64,000 nt of DNA from Elephas maximus indicus (GCF_024166365.1 NC_064839.1:34360378-34424377); one strand, 5' to 3'; numbered from the stretch's first letter, positions 1-12,636 are shown. Numbers and translations are program-made. Notes: generated by a model not told the origin, from the sequence alone.

Positions 1-1982
1 CCTCCCTGGTCTCATAACCATCAAAGAATATTTTCTTTCTGTTTAAACTCCTTTTCGAGTTCTTATTATGGTGGTCTCGTACAATATTTGTCCTTTTGCA
101 ACTGACTAATTTCACTCAGCAAATGCCTTCCAGATTCCTCCATGTTATGAAATGTTTCACGGATTCGTCATTGTTCTTTATCGATGTGTAGTATTCCATT
201 GTGTGAATATACCATAATTTCTTTATCCATTCATCCATTGGTGGGCACCGTAGTTGCTTCCATCTTTTTGCTATTGTAAACGCTACTGGAATGAACATGG
301 GTGTGCATATATCTGTTCGTGTAAAGGCTCTTATTTCTCTAAGGTATATTGCAAGTAGTGGTATTGCTGGATCGTATGGTAGTTGTATTTCTAGGTTTTT
401 AAGGAAGTGCCGAATTGATTTCCAAAGTGGTTGTACCATTTTACATTCCCACCAGCAGTGTATAAGTGTTCCATTCTCTCCACAACCTGTCCAGCATTGA
501 TTATTTTGTGTTTTTTTGGATTAATGCCAGCCTTGTTGGAGTGAGATGGAATCTCATTGTAGTTTTGATTTGCATTGCTCTAATGGATAATGATTGTGAG
601 CATTTCTTTACGTATCTGTTAGCTACCTGAATGTCTTCTTTAGTGAAGTACCTGTTCATATCCTTTGCCTATTTTTAAGTTGGGTTATTTGTCTTTTCGT
701 TGTTGAGTTTTTGCAGTATCATGTAGATTTTAGAGATCAGACACTGATCGGAAATGTTGTAGCTGAAAACTTATTCCCAGTCTGTAGGTAGTTTTTTTAC
801 TCTTTTGGTAAAGTCTTTGGATGCGCATAGGTGCTTGATTCTTAGGAGCTCTCAGTTATCTAGTTTCTCTTCTGGTGTTTGTGCATTGTTAGTAATGTTT
901 TGTATACTGTTTATGCCATGTATTAGGGCTCCTAGCGTTGTCCCTATTTTTTCTCCCATGATCTTTATCAGTTTAGATTTTGTATTTACGTCTTTGATCC
1001 ATTTTGAGTTAGTTTTGTGCATGGTTTGAGGTATGAGTCTTGTTTCCTTTTTTTGCAGATGGATATCCAGGTATGCCAGCACCATTTGTTAAAGAGACTG
1101 TCTTTTTCCCATTTAACTGACTTTGGGCCTTTGTCAACATCCCAGAGCAGAATGGTAAGGATCATAGTCACTGTGTGGAGGCTCTTCTATTAGTTTCAGT
1201 AGTTTTCTTGAGGATTCTTTAGGGTTTTCTGTGTATAAGATCATGTCAACTGTAAATAGAGATGCTTTTACTTCTTCCTTGCCAAACTGGATGCCCTTTA
1301 TTTCTTTATCTAACCTAATTGCTCTGGCTAGAACCTCCAGCACAATGTTGAATAAGAGTGGTGATAAAGGGCATCTTTGTCTGGTTTCCGTTTTCCAGGG
1401 GAATGCTTTCAGACTCTCTCCATTTAGGATGATGTTGGCTGTTGGCTTTACATAAATGCCGTTCATTATGTTGAGGAATTTTCCTTCTATTCCTGTTTTG
1501 CAGAGAGCTTTTATCATGAATGGGTATTAAACTTTGTCAGATGCCTTTTCTGCATCAATTGATAAGATCATGTGGTTCCTGTCTTTTGTTTTATTTATAT
1601 GATGGATTACAGTAATTGTGTCTCTAATGTTGAGCCATCCCTGCATACCTGGTATATATCCAACTTGGTCATGGTGAATTATTTTTTTGATATGTTGTTG
1701 AATTCTATTGGCTACAATTTTATTCAGGATTTTTGCATCTAAGTTCATGAGGGATATAGGTCTGTAATTTTCTTTTTTTGTGGTGTCTTTACCTTGTTTT
1801 GGTATCAGGGTTACGTGGGCTTCATAGAATGAGTTTGGGAGTATTCCGTTGTTTTCTATGCTCTGAAATACTTTCAGTAGTAGTGCTATTAACTCGTCTC
1901 TGAAGGTTTGGTAGAACTCTGCAGTGAAGACATCCGGGCCAGGGCTTTTTTTGTTGTTGTCTTCCCTACTTCTTAAAGTGAG
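1..1982 (-). mobile_element. L1 (LINE-1) ORF2 fragment, degraded, antisense to PSKH1
   Basis: Reverse-strand translation gives recognisable L1 ORF2 blocks. Between about 1980 and 1527 lie reverse-transcriptase motifs such as [25 protein letters not shown] and [12 protein letters not shown]. From 1517 to 1190 there is [11 protein letters not shown] followed by [20 protein letters not shown]. Near 1085-850 and 439-116 lies the C-terminal domain (VQPLWKSIRHFL, LPYDPAIPLLAIYL, WIKKLWYIHTMEYY). The catalytic FADD box reads FTVD and several frame breaks are present, so it is dead. The part of ORF2 between the RT domain and the C-terminal third is missing at about 1134-1180. The element runs off the left edge of the window and lies within the PSKH1 intron. 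Confidence 0.92.
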
Positions 1983-2129
1983 TATGTTGTTAGTTGCTGT
2001 CAAGTACTGCTCCATAGGGCTTTCAAGGGTGTGACCTCTTGAAAGCAAATCACCAGGCCTGTCTTCTGAGGCATCTCTGGGTGGGTTTGAATTGCTAGTA
2101 GTTGGGCGCTTAACCATTTATTCCACCCA
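1983..2129 (-). mobile_element. AfroSINE-type tRNA-derived SINE abutting the L1
   Basis: On the minus strand this begins with a tRNA-like box A/B region (CTGGGTGGAATAAATGGTTA, then AATTCAAACCCACCCAG) and continues through CCTATGGAGCAG. It ends in GCAACTAACAACATA, the usual tail of the afrotherian SINE. It differs from the younger copies in this window, with GGAATAAATGGTTAAGCGCCC in place of GGCGTAGTGGTTAAGTGC, so it is probably an older subfamily. It sits directly at the 5' break of the L1 ORF2 fragment. Confidence 0.75.
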
Positions 2130-4984
2130 GGGCCTCTATACAGTGACTATAATCCTACCATTCTGCTCTGGGATGTTGAAGATAAAATGAGGTGGCAGAG
2201 GGCGTGGCGTGTCTTGTTGCCCTCTAGGTGAGGGTGGTTGGTGTCTGTGGGGCTTGGTCCTCCTGCTTCCTATTCTCTGACTCTTCAGTTTTCTGCCCCA
2301 TATGCCACAGGGATCAGCAGGGTGAGCAGGGATGAATCTAACTCCTTTACTCCAGAACTATGGGGAGAACTACCCATGGACATGGGAGAGCTGGGATGGG
2401 AAATGTGTGCTGGCAGCACAGCGGGATGCAGAGAGGCATGTAGTATATTTCCTGGCTCTTGCTTGTATTTTGCTGGATGCCTCTAATGGCTCAGCTGTCC
2501 TGCCTCCAGTCTGGATGGGCTGTAATGGACCCATCAGCTCACCACTCTTCCCTCGCTGTCCCTACTCCCAGAGTCAGAGGATAGCTTTCCTGTGTTTGTC
2601 TCAGTAGCTGACAACAGAAGGAAACACAAATTGGTTTAGAATTTTTCTTTGCTGTGAGGCAGCCTTAAGCCCTTCTTCCTTGCCTACCTGCTGGTGGTGG
2701 CTGGATGTCAAGTGCTGGATGATGACGCTGTCTGCATGTGTGGTCTCATGAGGGAGGATGACAGATGCCCCCATACCTGTGTGGAAAGGACGCCCCCATC
2801 AACAGAACTCCTGGGACACAGTTGGTGTTCATGCGATGTGTCTCCCTCCTTCACTGCAGGAGCAGAAGCCCTCAGGTGGAGTCTCTGACAGGGCACTGAG
2901 AGGTGGTTGGTTTGGTCCACTGGGTGTGGGGAGTGGGCTCACATTGGTCGCTGTGGTTGGAGATTTCTTGGAGGAAGGCAGGGTGACTCCCTGGACAGTG
3001 GCTCAGGAGTCTGTTTGGGAGGGCCACGTGGGGACAGAAGGCAGGCTATAAGTGGAGAGGAGCAGTAGCCCCTCGTGTCACCTCTGAGCTACCACCTGCC
3101 TCCCAGGAGCCCTGTCCTCCAGGCATCCCTCTTCCACTGCTCCCGGCATACACACTCCCCCGATAGTAGCACCCTCCTTTGGTGTAGCAGAAACAGTGCC
3201 CATCCAGCCACACTGCTGCATTTAGCCATTCCCACAGGAGCGCCTTGCTCTGACCACCCACGATATCTCATTAAGCAGGGTCAGAGCTGATTTTCATCAC
3301 TGCTGTTTCCCACCCCTACCCTATCCACTGAGCTCTCTTGAACAAAGAGGGTGCGTCACAGATTGTGTTCAGAGCAGGCACTGGCACTCCATCCATCCCT
3401 TCCCTCTCCTGCTCTTCTCATTGTTTGTTTCCACCTGGATAGCAGTGCCTTTTCGTAGGCCCTGTCATTTCTAGGCCCTCTTGTCCTTCTGGGAGCTGCC
3501 AGAGCTGTTGTCTCACCCACATTCTGACCTCTTTAGATCTGCTGATGGCCTCCCACGCACATCCCTTCCTGCCTCCTCTGAGCTGGAAGCAGACTATCGG
3601 TTAGACAGGATGGTTAAAGGTGACCTGGTTCAACCATCCCCCACCAGTTGTGCCTCTCCAGTCAGCTCTTCCATCACATGAGGTCACACTATCTGTCTCC
3701 CCATGGAAGTGTAGCGCCCAGAACTGTGCTCCACCCCGGTGTGGCCCTGCAGCTTGGAGCAGAAGGCCAAGTCACCTTCATCTTTTCTCTTGTCCTGTCA
3801 TCCATATTGACCAAGTGCCTGTCCTGAGCAGAGTCTGTGCTTAGGATCCCAGGGACACAGACCACAAGAGACAGAGGCCAGAGCTGTAGGTGAGATGCTA
3901 ACAGTCTCTGAGGCTACAAACTCCCTCAGAAATTACCATGGAAGGAAGTTTTGTTTTGTTTTTTATTTTAAAAAGCCAGGCTGGGCCCTGCGAGTCACCG
4001 GGCCTCAGCAGAACCCATGAGAGGGGATAAAAGAGAGACCACTCTGCATCAGGCTCCTAAATTCAAAACCTTCCAGACTGTTCCAGGATGTTGTTAAAAG
4101 CAGGCTTTACTTGGTTGCTGGCATAGGCTGTTGATGTCCTCCCAGTTCCAAAGCGAGCAAGCAGCACCCTTCTTGACTCTGAGTGGCACCCTGTCTCCCT
4201 CCTGTCCCTTTTCTTCACTTCTTGGATCCTGGCCAAAAACAGGTTGGGGTGTAAGGTTTTATTGTGTTATTCATCTCAAGTTTCAGAATGCAGCTTTTCT
4301 AACCTTTAAGTTGTCATGCCTTTTCTCATTTTATTTTTATCTTCATTTTCTGCCTCTTTTTAAATTCCATTCTTTTCCCTCTTTTTCTCCCTCCAGGCTC
4401 TCTCCCCCCACGTCCTTCTCTTTTCTGCTGCTCGCCCCCCACCTGCCCCCTGCCGGGTCCCAGGGTGGTGGATTCTGTCTGGTCTGGAAGCCGGGGCACC
4501 AGGATGGTGAGTGTCTTGACCAGAGGAGGGGATGCTGTCCCCACTGCCACACAGGATCTAGTTCTGCTGAGTTTTTCAAAACTCTTTTCCTCGTGGGCAA
4601 CATCAAAGTGTGGTATTCTTGTCGTCATACTCTACTGAGTAAACCTGAAGCTCCATTTCCCAGAATTTCCTCCGTGCCCTTTTCCTTGCTCTCATTCAGG
4701 CCCATGTAAGTACCAGAAGGAGGCCTCTGAGGGTGGGAATATGGGTCTGAAAATACATTTTGAGGCAAAACTGGGGGAAGAAGTGAGTCATGGTAGCAAA
4801 GCCTAGGTTTCTTTCCTCCCTTCCTTCCCCAGCAGCTCTTTGGTTCAGCCCTTCTCTGCCAGGGCACCTTTCCCAGAGTCATCACGGGCTGGATAAAGAA
4901 CCTATAAACGTCAAGAGGTAAAGTCAGCTTACATCCAAGTGAGGAAGAAAGATAGAGAGGCATATTCCTAGAATCCAGGGCTTT

Positions 4985-5130
4985 TAGAAACTGGAAGGGA
5001 CTCAGAATTCATGGCTTTCAGCCCCTTTGTGTAAAAGTGAGGAGGCTGTGACTTCTCTAAGATCACGTTGCTTGGTGGCACAGAGGTAGACCCAGAATGC
5101 AGTCTTACAGTCTAGCACATTAATCTGTCA
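4985..5130 (+). repeat. MIR-like ancient SINE fragment
   Basis: The stretch around 5030-5110 follows the MIR core pattern: a TTTGTGTAAAAGTGAGGAGGC segment, then a diverged version of AGGTCACACAGCTAG, then a CAGACCCAGA-like segment. It is strongly diverged, as expected for a repeat older than placental mammals. Confidence 0.5.
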
Positions 5131-7689
5131 CCCAGACTGCCATCCAGAAGAGACACCGGACCTTTCTCTGCCAACCTTATGGACGAGTGATCAGGCCTAC
5201 CTACCAGAGGATCTAGGGCAGGGCCTGGGTGCTGGGTTTGCTACTGGAAAGAAGCAGCTTCCTCCTCTCCCTGCAGCCCGGGCCAGAGAGCTGGCACTGT
5301 CCTTTGCCTCCTTAGTGTCTGGGGTCAAGGTAAGGATACTGGTAGTGGCTTGGGCAGTGTTCTTGTGAGGCTCTTGTGACAGAGCTGGAGTAGCCGCATT
5401 GGGACCTGAGTGCCTGGAGGCAAAGACATGAACTGACATTTTAACAGTCCCTTTCTCGTGCTCCTGTTGAGCCCTGTGCTCATGTTAGCCCAGAAGCAAG
5501 TGGAAGCCTCTGGGAGACTGACCAGGTAGTACCTGGGGCCTGTCCCTTCTATCAGCCACCTGAGGCCCATGTGTGTCCGTAGTCCAGCCCCAAGTATACT
5601 GAGGCAAGAGCTCAGTCCTTCAGCAAAAGCCAGCACTGTTGGAGCTGAGGAAAACCGAAGGGTGTTTTTCTCATGCCCAGAATGCTTCCTGGCCACCAGC
5701 CATGGGCTGACAGACAGTCGTGTGGCTCCAGGCACCCGAGCATGTTGGGGAAGCAGGTGTTGAATGCTTTCTTAGGAGGTGCTGAACTGGACTTGAGGCC
5801 AGAAGCATGGTGGTAGGTGAGTACAGGAAGCCTTCTGTTTCCTTCCAGAGCCCTGTTGGAAGCCTCAGCAGGGTTCCTGGGGGCCGCTGTTACTGGGAGT
5901 CAACCTAAGTCCCTGCTCTGCTGTCAGTGGGTTTGGCAAGGACCTTTCAGGTTGTACCACCTTCCTGCTGGACCTCCCTCTGCACACTCTCCAGTTCACC
6001 AGGGTTATGTTGGGTGCCATTGGTACAGCTAATTCTCAGGCCAGGATGGCTTGAGTCAGAATTGGCTTGGGGGCCCCACCTGGCCCAGCTGCTCGCAGCT
6101 CTTCAAGGATGGGGAAAGCTGGGGCTGCCCGTGAGGGCTGGGCTGGCCCTCAGACAAATGAGTCCGTTGGCATTCTGCACACAGTTACACGTCTGCAGTA
6201 ATTGGAGAGGCAGAGAGTCTGGGGTAGTGGGAGGGGCAGATCAATCCAGCTTGCTTTGGTACTAACCACCTGGCCGCTCAGTGAGCAGCAGGAGTTGTTG
6301 CCTGGTGTGAGCCTCTGCTGCTCTGGAGATGGAGATGCTTAAGTCTACGAGGCAGGTCTGTGAGAGGCCCAACAAAGACTGCATCTCTGCAGGGGGTGCC
6401 ACTGGCTTGGAGCTGTGTGGATGGCCTTGGTTTGGTTGGGTGTGGATATGAGTAGTGGAACCCTTGATCCATCATGTTCAGGTTCCTGGCCGGTGCACCC
6501 AGCTTTACCACCATTTACTCCATCCTCTGCAGAGAGGGTACCCCTCTTGTGTCTTGACTGGACCAAGAGGTAGGGGCCAAATCCTGGTCCCAGCCCTGTT
6601 TGGGCTGGCCCAGCCTGCCAACCCTGACTTGGGGCTGTACCACCAACAGGCCAGGCTGCAGTGTGTTCCCTGTTGATCTCACCTTTTCCTGGTGACCATA
6701 TAAAGCCAGAGAGGGCAGCATAGGTGTTCTCATGACCTAAACTGTTCAGCTCTAGGTTTGCTGTGTCCATCAGGGGCCCTGTTGGGCCTGCTTCTTTCTG
6801 TCTCTCAAATGAGTGATGGGTGCAGCAGTGAGTGTCTGGGGTCTGCAGTGGGTAGCCCCTCCCAGTGGCTCCTTTTGGTCTGGTGGCAGCAGCAAGCCAT
6901 GGCACTTTCTAGACTTGTGAGCCAAAAGCTGCTGTGGCAACTGTCTGGTCCAGTCACTCTGCATGCCAGCCTGGGTATCAAGCCCTGAACTACACAGGCC
7001 CTCAGGGGGACGTAGACCAGGCTGCTGTGGAGGGGGGCCATGGTTCCCTGGGTCCCCTCACAGCTCTTGGACTGCAGGGTGTTCATGGCTGCCTTCTTCC
7101 TGAGGGCCAGTGTCTCCCCAGGATCCCTGCGAACTGGCCCATGTAGGAACCCTATCAGGAGGCTGTTTGGAAATGTGATTTTCCTGTTGCTCTAGCTCCT
7201 GTTGTTATAGCACAGCTTGAGATTTGCCTTCCAAAGGGCAGATGAGGATGGTACCTGCAAGTTACCCCCACCCCTTCCTCAGGGCTCCTGATGGGCTCTC
7301 CCTGTCCCACCCCTGTACTGAGTTGGAGGTCAGAGGACCCAGCCTGGGGCAGCAGTAGTCACTGTAAATGTGTCTGCTACCTGGATATGCTGACTTCCCC
7401 GAATGTGGCCTCTCAACAGATTTCCCTAGCCCCCTGCAGAGTGTTTAGCGGTCCCCTGAGGTGAAGGGTACCATGGGCAGAGCAGGCTGATCCCAGCCAG
7501 CAGAAAGATGATGGTGTCCCTGGCATCCCAGCCAAGCCGTCTGTAGCAGGCTCAGGGAAGGTCTGAGCCACCCACCCTCAGCGGACACTAGAGCCCATGC
7601 CAGCTGTGCTACTTGGAGATCTGGGCCCTCCTGGCTGAGCCCTGTGGCCTGGAAGCAGCTCCAGGAGAGGGTACTCATCAGGCCGTATC

Positions 7690-7855
7690 CTTGGATTAGT
7701 TTGCTTATTCACTGAACCTTTACTGAGCACCTCTGTGTGCCCAATGCTGTGCTAAGTAGGGGCTCATCCTGCTTAGCACAGTCTAATGGGGACAATAAAC
7801 TTCAAATCACGATCTCGAAGTTACAGCTGGACTAATTGCTGTAAGCACCGGGTGC
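7690..7855 (+). repeat. Ancient interspersed repeat fragment (L3/CR1- or MIR3-like)
   Basis: The motif TTTACTGAGCACCTCTGTGTG followed by CCAATGCTGTGCTAAG and then GGGGACAATAAAC is a widespread mammalian repeat signature. The exact family was not resolved by eye. Confidence 0.4.
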
Positions 7856-8773
7856 TAAGAGGGAGTCTGAGCCAGTGTCCTTCATCCTGAGACTCCAAGA
7901 ATACATAGCATTTTGCCAAGTGAAGACAAGCTGTGCAGGCCGAGGCCCACATGGACAGATAGATGCTTGTGTGGTTGAGATGAGGCACCACTGGGCAAAA
8001 GTAGTAGAGCTGGCTTTGTGGAATTCCTCCCTGGGGGCAGAATGTAGTAGAATGAGGCTGGCACACAGCACTGCTAGGGAGCCCCCGCGTGGCTTAGAGA
8101 AGTCATGCAGGCTGGAGAAGGCCTTAGAGAAAGGCCTCTGGCCCCTGCCAGGCCCCAGGAATGCCCCCTGCCTTTTCAGTCGACTGAGAAATCTAGTTGC
8201 CTTGAATGGTTTCCTTTTCTCCTCATGACTGGGAGGCTAAGGCTGATGCAGAGAGTACAGTGCCCATCTCACCTCCTGCCACCACCTTGTCAGTTGGAGG
8301 AAAGTCAAAGCCTCTTTTCAAGGACTAGGAAGTTCCCCTCTAAGTGGCCTGGTGTAGGCATCAAGGGATTGAAGCTTAATTCTGACTCAAAACATGGTGG
8401 GAAGGTTTGGGTCACGTTCTTAAAATTTCCCTGAGCTTTGGTGGTCCTGGGGATAAGGATTTGGAGGCCTTGGCAGAGGCTACCTTCCTGAACCAGGCTT
8501 TTGTTCCAGGGCATCCTAGAAGGCTTGCTCCCTGGGAAGTAGGACAGGTCTTTTTCTTCCTTTTCAGAGAGTCAGATTCCTCATCACCCAGAGAGCAGCC
8601 CCTGCCCTTCAGCCTGAGCCAGTGTTCTACATGGGAGGAGTGAGGCAGTACTTCTCTGTCTAGGGGAAGAGTGCAGGGATGCTGGTCAGACTGAGTACTG
8701 TGGTGATGGCATTGTTGGGATGGGGAGGGCAGTGTTGAGTGCCCTTGCTCTGATGCTTCTCCTTGGCCTCTAG

Positions 8774-9091
8774 CCCTGGCCCAGCGTGTCTAACCTGGCC
8801 AAGGACTTCATTGACCGCCTGCTGACAGTGGACCCCGGCGCCCGCATGACTGCACTGCAGGCCTTGAGGCACCCGTGGGTGGTGAGCATGGCAGCCTCGT
8901 CATCCATGAAGAACCTGCACCGCTCTATCTCCCAGAACCTCCTCAAACGCGCCTCCTCGCGTTGCCAGAGCACCAAATCTGCCCAGTCCACACGTTCCAG
9001 CCGGTCTACACGCTCCAACAAGTCACGCCGTGTGCGTGAGCGCGAGCTGCGGGAGCTCAACCTACGCTACCAGCAGCAGTACAACGGCTGA
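8774..9091 (+). CDS. PSKH1: PSKH1 last coding exon (serine/threonine kinase H1, C-terminal 105 aa)
   Basis: Encodes the C-terminal end of protein serine kinase H1, a CaMK-group Golgi/centrosome/nuclear-speckle kinase. The exon opens in phase 0 after the acceptor CTCTAG at 8773 with [17 protein letters not shown]. It carries the end of the kinase domain ([20 protein letters not shown]), then an Arg/Ser-rich tail ([20 protein letters not shown]) and ends LRYQQQYNG at the TGA at 9089-9091. I recall the human tail as essentially identical, so this is strongly constrained. The catalytic HRD/DFG part lies in the upstream exon outside the window. It is the only plus-strand gene here and converges with CTRL. 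Confidence 0.97.
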   Translation, partial: PWPSVSNLAKDFIDRLLTVDPGARMTALQALRHPWVVSMAASSSMKNLHRSISQNLLKRASSRCQSTKSAQSTRSSRSTRSNKSRRVRERELRELNLRYQQQYNG

Positions 9092-10975
9092 ACTGCCCAG
9101 CTGTGGTGCAGACATGGATGGTACCAGCCTGGCCATGGCAGTGCTGTGCTGTCTGGGCCTGACATCCTCTCCGAATAAGCCTTTATGGCCAGGGGTAGGT
9201 GTAAAGTGGCTCCAGCCCCCTCTCTTTGCCTTCAGCTGCCTCCATCCTCACCCTGTGCTTGGGCCTAGTACGACAGAATGGAGGTGGCTGAGAGGGCACT
9301 GTGTGCCCTTGAACTGGGAGCCTAGTTTGGCACTGATGCCCCTCTGGTGGGCAGACGCTCTGGTTACAAGTTGGGGAAGGAACAGGACCTGGACTTCACT
9401 ATCTCATTTCTTGGCTCTTCCCCAGGCCAAAGGCGCATGCTGTGCTGGGTGGAGGGTCTCCTGTAGCCCCAGGACTCCTTGGGACAGTTACTTCTGGAAC
9501 AACCCTTCCTCTACAGGACCATCCTCCCTGGCCCCCTTCATTTCATGGGATCCTGATCCTCAAGATTATGCTCCAGTGGGAGGCCTAGCTGGGCACAAAG
9601 CTTGTGCCCTGGCTGGATCTAAACAGCACCTTGATCTGCCTTCCTTCGTGGTGCCCCCAGATATACCCCTCCAGGCCCCAGGACTGGCCAAGGCCTCTGG
9701 TGGTAGGCCATAGCATGGACCTTGGCGCTTGTGGACTTAGTGGCCATCCTGGTGGCTTGTAGGTGGCGTGGCCCAGGCTCAGCCCTCTCCTGATGATGAA
9801 TGGGTTCTCGCCCCCCACCCCAGCCCACCGCCCTCAGTGCCTTTGCAGAGCCCACCATCACCTCCCTCTCCCCCTTCAATACTTGTTTATTCCCCAGGTG
9901 CCTCCCTCCCAACTGTGGAGGGCTAAAGGGAGCCCCACTGCTGCTACCTGGGGATGGGGGCACCTGGGCCAAGGCAGAGGGTAGGGGCTTCCAGTGGAAC
10001 CCCCATCAAGACTCTATTGTTAGCCCTCCTGTTGTTCCTTTCTCTGTAGCTACATGAAGGCATCATTTAGTGTCTGGAATGGGTGTGGGCAGCCTGGGAG
10101 TGACCACCTTGCACATCCATTGTCCTCCAGAGGGAAATGAGAAGGGAGGAACTACTGCATTGGTGAGGTTCCCTGGGCTACTTGGTTCTCCCTTTCTGCT
10201 GAGCTTCTGTACAGCTCCCCCTGGAACTTAGCCTTACTCTGTGACCTGCCTCTGAACCCTGAGTGCCTAGGAGCACTGGCCTTCTCACAGCTGGCCTTGC
10301 CCATCAGCCTGCTCCTGCTTCCTTTCACAGCATTAACCTTCCAGTCTGGCCCCCACTGAGTCTCATCTGGAAGTGGCCCCTGCGGGAGGTGGGTGGGGCT
10401 GGGTGGCTGCTTTTCCAGAAGTCTGAGCCAGAACCATCCCCAAGCCCCCTCCCTCCACAGCTGCTTCTAGGGGGCAGGAAGGGTCAGGGCCCAGCTTTGG
10501 TCTTAGCTGGACTGCAGGGCCCTTGCCGGTGGAGAGGCTTTGGCCCCTACGTAGCTCCTCACAGTAGGCAACCTTGGCTAGGCTCTCCTCTTCCTGTACG
10601 TTCCCCCTCCATTGGGAAACCAAGCCAAAGAGACCAACCACTCTATGCCAAGTTGACTGTGCCTTACACATCCCCTCCCTCCATCCACCAGTACCCTGGG
10701 GCAGGAGGCAGTAGAGAACCTGAACGTTATAGCCCCCCACCTCCCTCAAGTGCTTCTGGAGGCCTGAAGCACCAGGGATTTATTCCCTCTTGGGCCCAGG
10801 TTGGGCCTGGTTCTGAGGGTAGGACAAAGGGGTTTGGAGACTTGGGCCTTTCAAAGGCCCCCCACCTGGGCCTTCATGCCATGGACCGTGGATGGAGAAT
10901 GTGCAGTTATTTATTTTGTGTACTCATTTTGTAAATGTATCCTCTGTAATCAATAAACAGGCTGCCCTCCCCAGG
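9092..10975 (+). other. PSKH1: PSKH1 3' UTR with poly(A) signal at 10952-10957
   Basis: About 1.9 kb of GC-rich non-coding sequence follows the stop codon and ends at AATAAA (10952-10957) with a GT/T-rich stretch around it (TTTATTTTGTG at 10909). The long open frames inside show no homology that I recognise and are treated as chance. The inferred cleavage site at about 10975 leaves roughly 230 bp before the poly(A) signal of CTRL on the opposite strand, so the two genes are tail to tail. Confidence 0.8.
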
Positions 10976-11322
10976 GAAGGCTGCCCATTTGTTCCGCGAG
11001 TCCTGGCTCCTTGTTGTAGGATCAGGGATTGTTCAGGAGGAGGGATGAAGGCCTCAGCCTGGGCATGGCTACTGTGGGAAGATCCTGACTCCTCAGCACC
11101 TGCTGCACTAGAAAACAAAGTCCACGTGGGGACTGGGACCCCCAAGAGCCTCTCTTTCCCCCAGAGCCAGGAGGACAGACAAGAATACACAGAATGGAGC
11201 CTGGAGTCTTTATTAGACTGAGACAGGAGAGGGGCTTGTGGTGGACTCAGTTGTAGACCATGACCTGGTTAATCCAGGTGCTGAACTTGCAAACCCAAGT
11301 ATACGTGGCAGGTGTGCCCACA

Positions 11323-11448
11323 CTGCAGTTGGAGGTGCCCCAGGGGACACTGCCAATGAGTACTAATGTGTTTCCCTTCTGGCAGAAAAGGGGGCCTCCA
11401 GAGTCACCCTGAGAGGAAAGGAGAGGGGAAAAGTCAGCATGGGGGGTG
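11323..11448 (-). repeat. Source copy of CTRL exon 7/intron 6 internal duplication
   Basis: This segment holds the first part of CTRL exon 7 (GDSGG...GTSNC) and adjoining intron 6. It is nearly identical, in the same orientation, to 12510-12636 about 1.2 kb away. Confidence 0.85.
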
Positions 11449-12509
11449 CGATGGGACCACACAGAGGATAAGGTGCTGCTGCTCACCTGGCATGAGGATG
11501 AACCAGAACCACCTGTGCAGATCACGGCATCAGTGACATGTGAGCCCCAATAATGCTGGCCCTGACTCACGGTGACCAGGGGCAGAGCCACCTGCTGCAA
11601 ACGTGCTGGTGTCACATTGCCAGTGGGACAGGAGGGGGTGGTCAGGCTAGCCTAGGATGTCCTGTCCTCACTCTGACCCTCCCACCTAGGTCTTTGGCCC
11701 TCATTCCTACCCACACCACTGATGTGGCCCCATCTAATGGTGACACATGTGAGGCCTGCAGTGAGCACCTCTGTTGGGGCAGCCAGGCAAACTGGTGAGA
11801 TGCATGTCGTGTACTGGGCTGGTGAGGCGAGCTTCAGGAGCGTCAAGTTTATGGTAGTGGGGTTCCAGCTAGGGTGTGTGATGGCCTCTGGGCCAGGAAG
11901 GGACCAGGTAGGACAGGAGTGGCACAGGTACCCTGGGTTGGGGAGTACTGAGGGGACTAGGATAGGTATGCCTGAATTCCTGGTTACCAAAACACACCCT
12001 CCTGCACTGCCCACCTCCCTTCTTACCTCTGCTACCTAGTTACAGTCACCTGCAAGATGGACACAACCTACACGGGCTCAGTATTAGAGGATCGGTTGTA
12101 CTCACCCAGGATAACAAAATGGCAGCTGGGGCTGCAGAGAGAGTGGGGCTGGGGCAGCCACATCTACACCAGGGGGAGGTAGGGCAGGGCAGGTGCAGTG
12201 GAAGTGCTCACCTGACATTGCAATGGGCAGCAGTGACTACCTACAACTGGCTGATGAGGGACCCACCACAGAAGTGGAAGCCACTGCTGTCCTGGGGTCA
12301 AGGGTCAGAGGTTGGGGTGGGCTCAGGCTGTGCCGAGGCATGAAGCACCTGGGACCCTGCTCCACCTCCAGAGCACACACACTTGCAGCGACACCCGCCA
12401 GGGCCAGGATCGTGGCACTGCGTTCTCCCCATTGATGGTCCTCTGGCTGAAGATCAGTGCCAGTTTGATGGCGGGAATGCCACAGCCTGGCCATGGGGCT
12501 GGTGAGGGC

Positions 12510-12636
12510 CTGCAGTTGGAGGTGCCCCATGAGACAATGCCAGTGAGTACCAATGTGTTTCCTTCTGGCAGAAAAGGGGGCCTCCAGAGTCACCCTGAGA
12601 GGAAAGGAGAGGGTAAAAGTCAGCACGGGGGGGTGT
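12510..12636 (-). repeat. Duplicated CTRL exon 7 fragment placed in intron 1
   Basis: By eye this is about 90% or more identical to 11323-11448, including the 20-mer GGCAGAAAAGGGGGCCTCCA. It lies just upstream, in transcript sense, of the exon 2 acceptor. It keeps the ancestral-looking GIVSWGT codons where the exon 7 copy now reads GSVPWGT. It therefore seems to preserve an earlier state of the gene, and the duplication probably predates part of the decay. Confidence 0.85.

Larger units (their letters stand above)
2173..8773 (+). other. PSKH1: PSKH1 last intron (3' part), mostly unique sequence
   Basis: No exon could be supported here on either strand; the open frames present lack splice-consistent homology to a known protein. 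A pyrimidine-rich stretch lies near 4318-4440. The region ends in the acceptor TTGGCCTCTAG at 8763-8773. In human PSKH1 one large coding exon with most of the kinase domain precedes the final coding exon, so that exon must lie left of the window. Confidence 0.7.

Noticed and set aside
4131-4709. 192-codon plus-strand frame in the PSKH1 intron
   Set aside because: Driven by a pyrimidine-rich tract (Phe/Leu/Ser/Pro-rich peptide), with no homology or splice signals in phase.
9030-10934. Long plus-strand open frames (e.g. 9030-9713, 10263-10934)
   Set aside because: They lie in the GC-rich PSKH1 3' UTR, have no recognisable domains, and show composition-driven Pro/Ser/Gly content.
12323-12553. 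A minus-strand frame joining GIVSWGT to CTRL exon 2 as a novel chimeric protease exon
   Set aside because: It is the duplicated exon 7 fragment reading through into exon 2 by chance; there is no start or splice context and the gene is otherwise dead.
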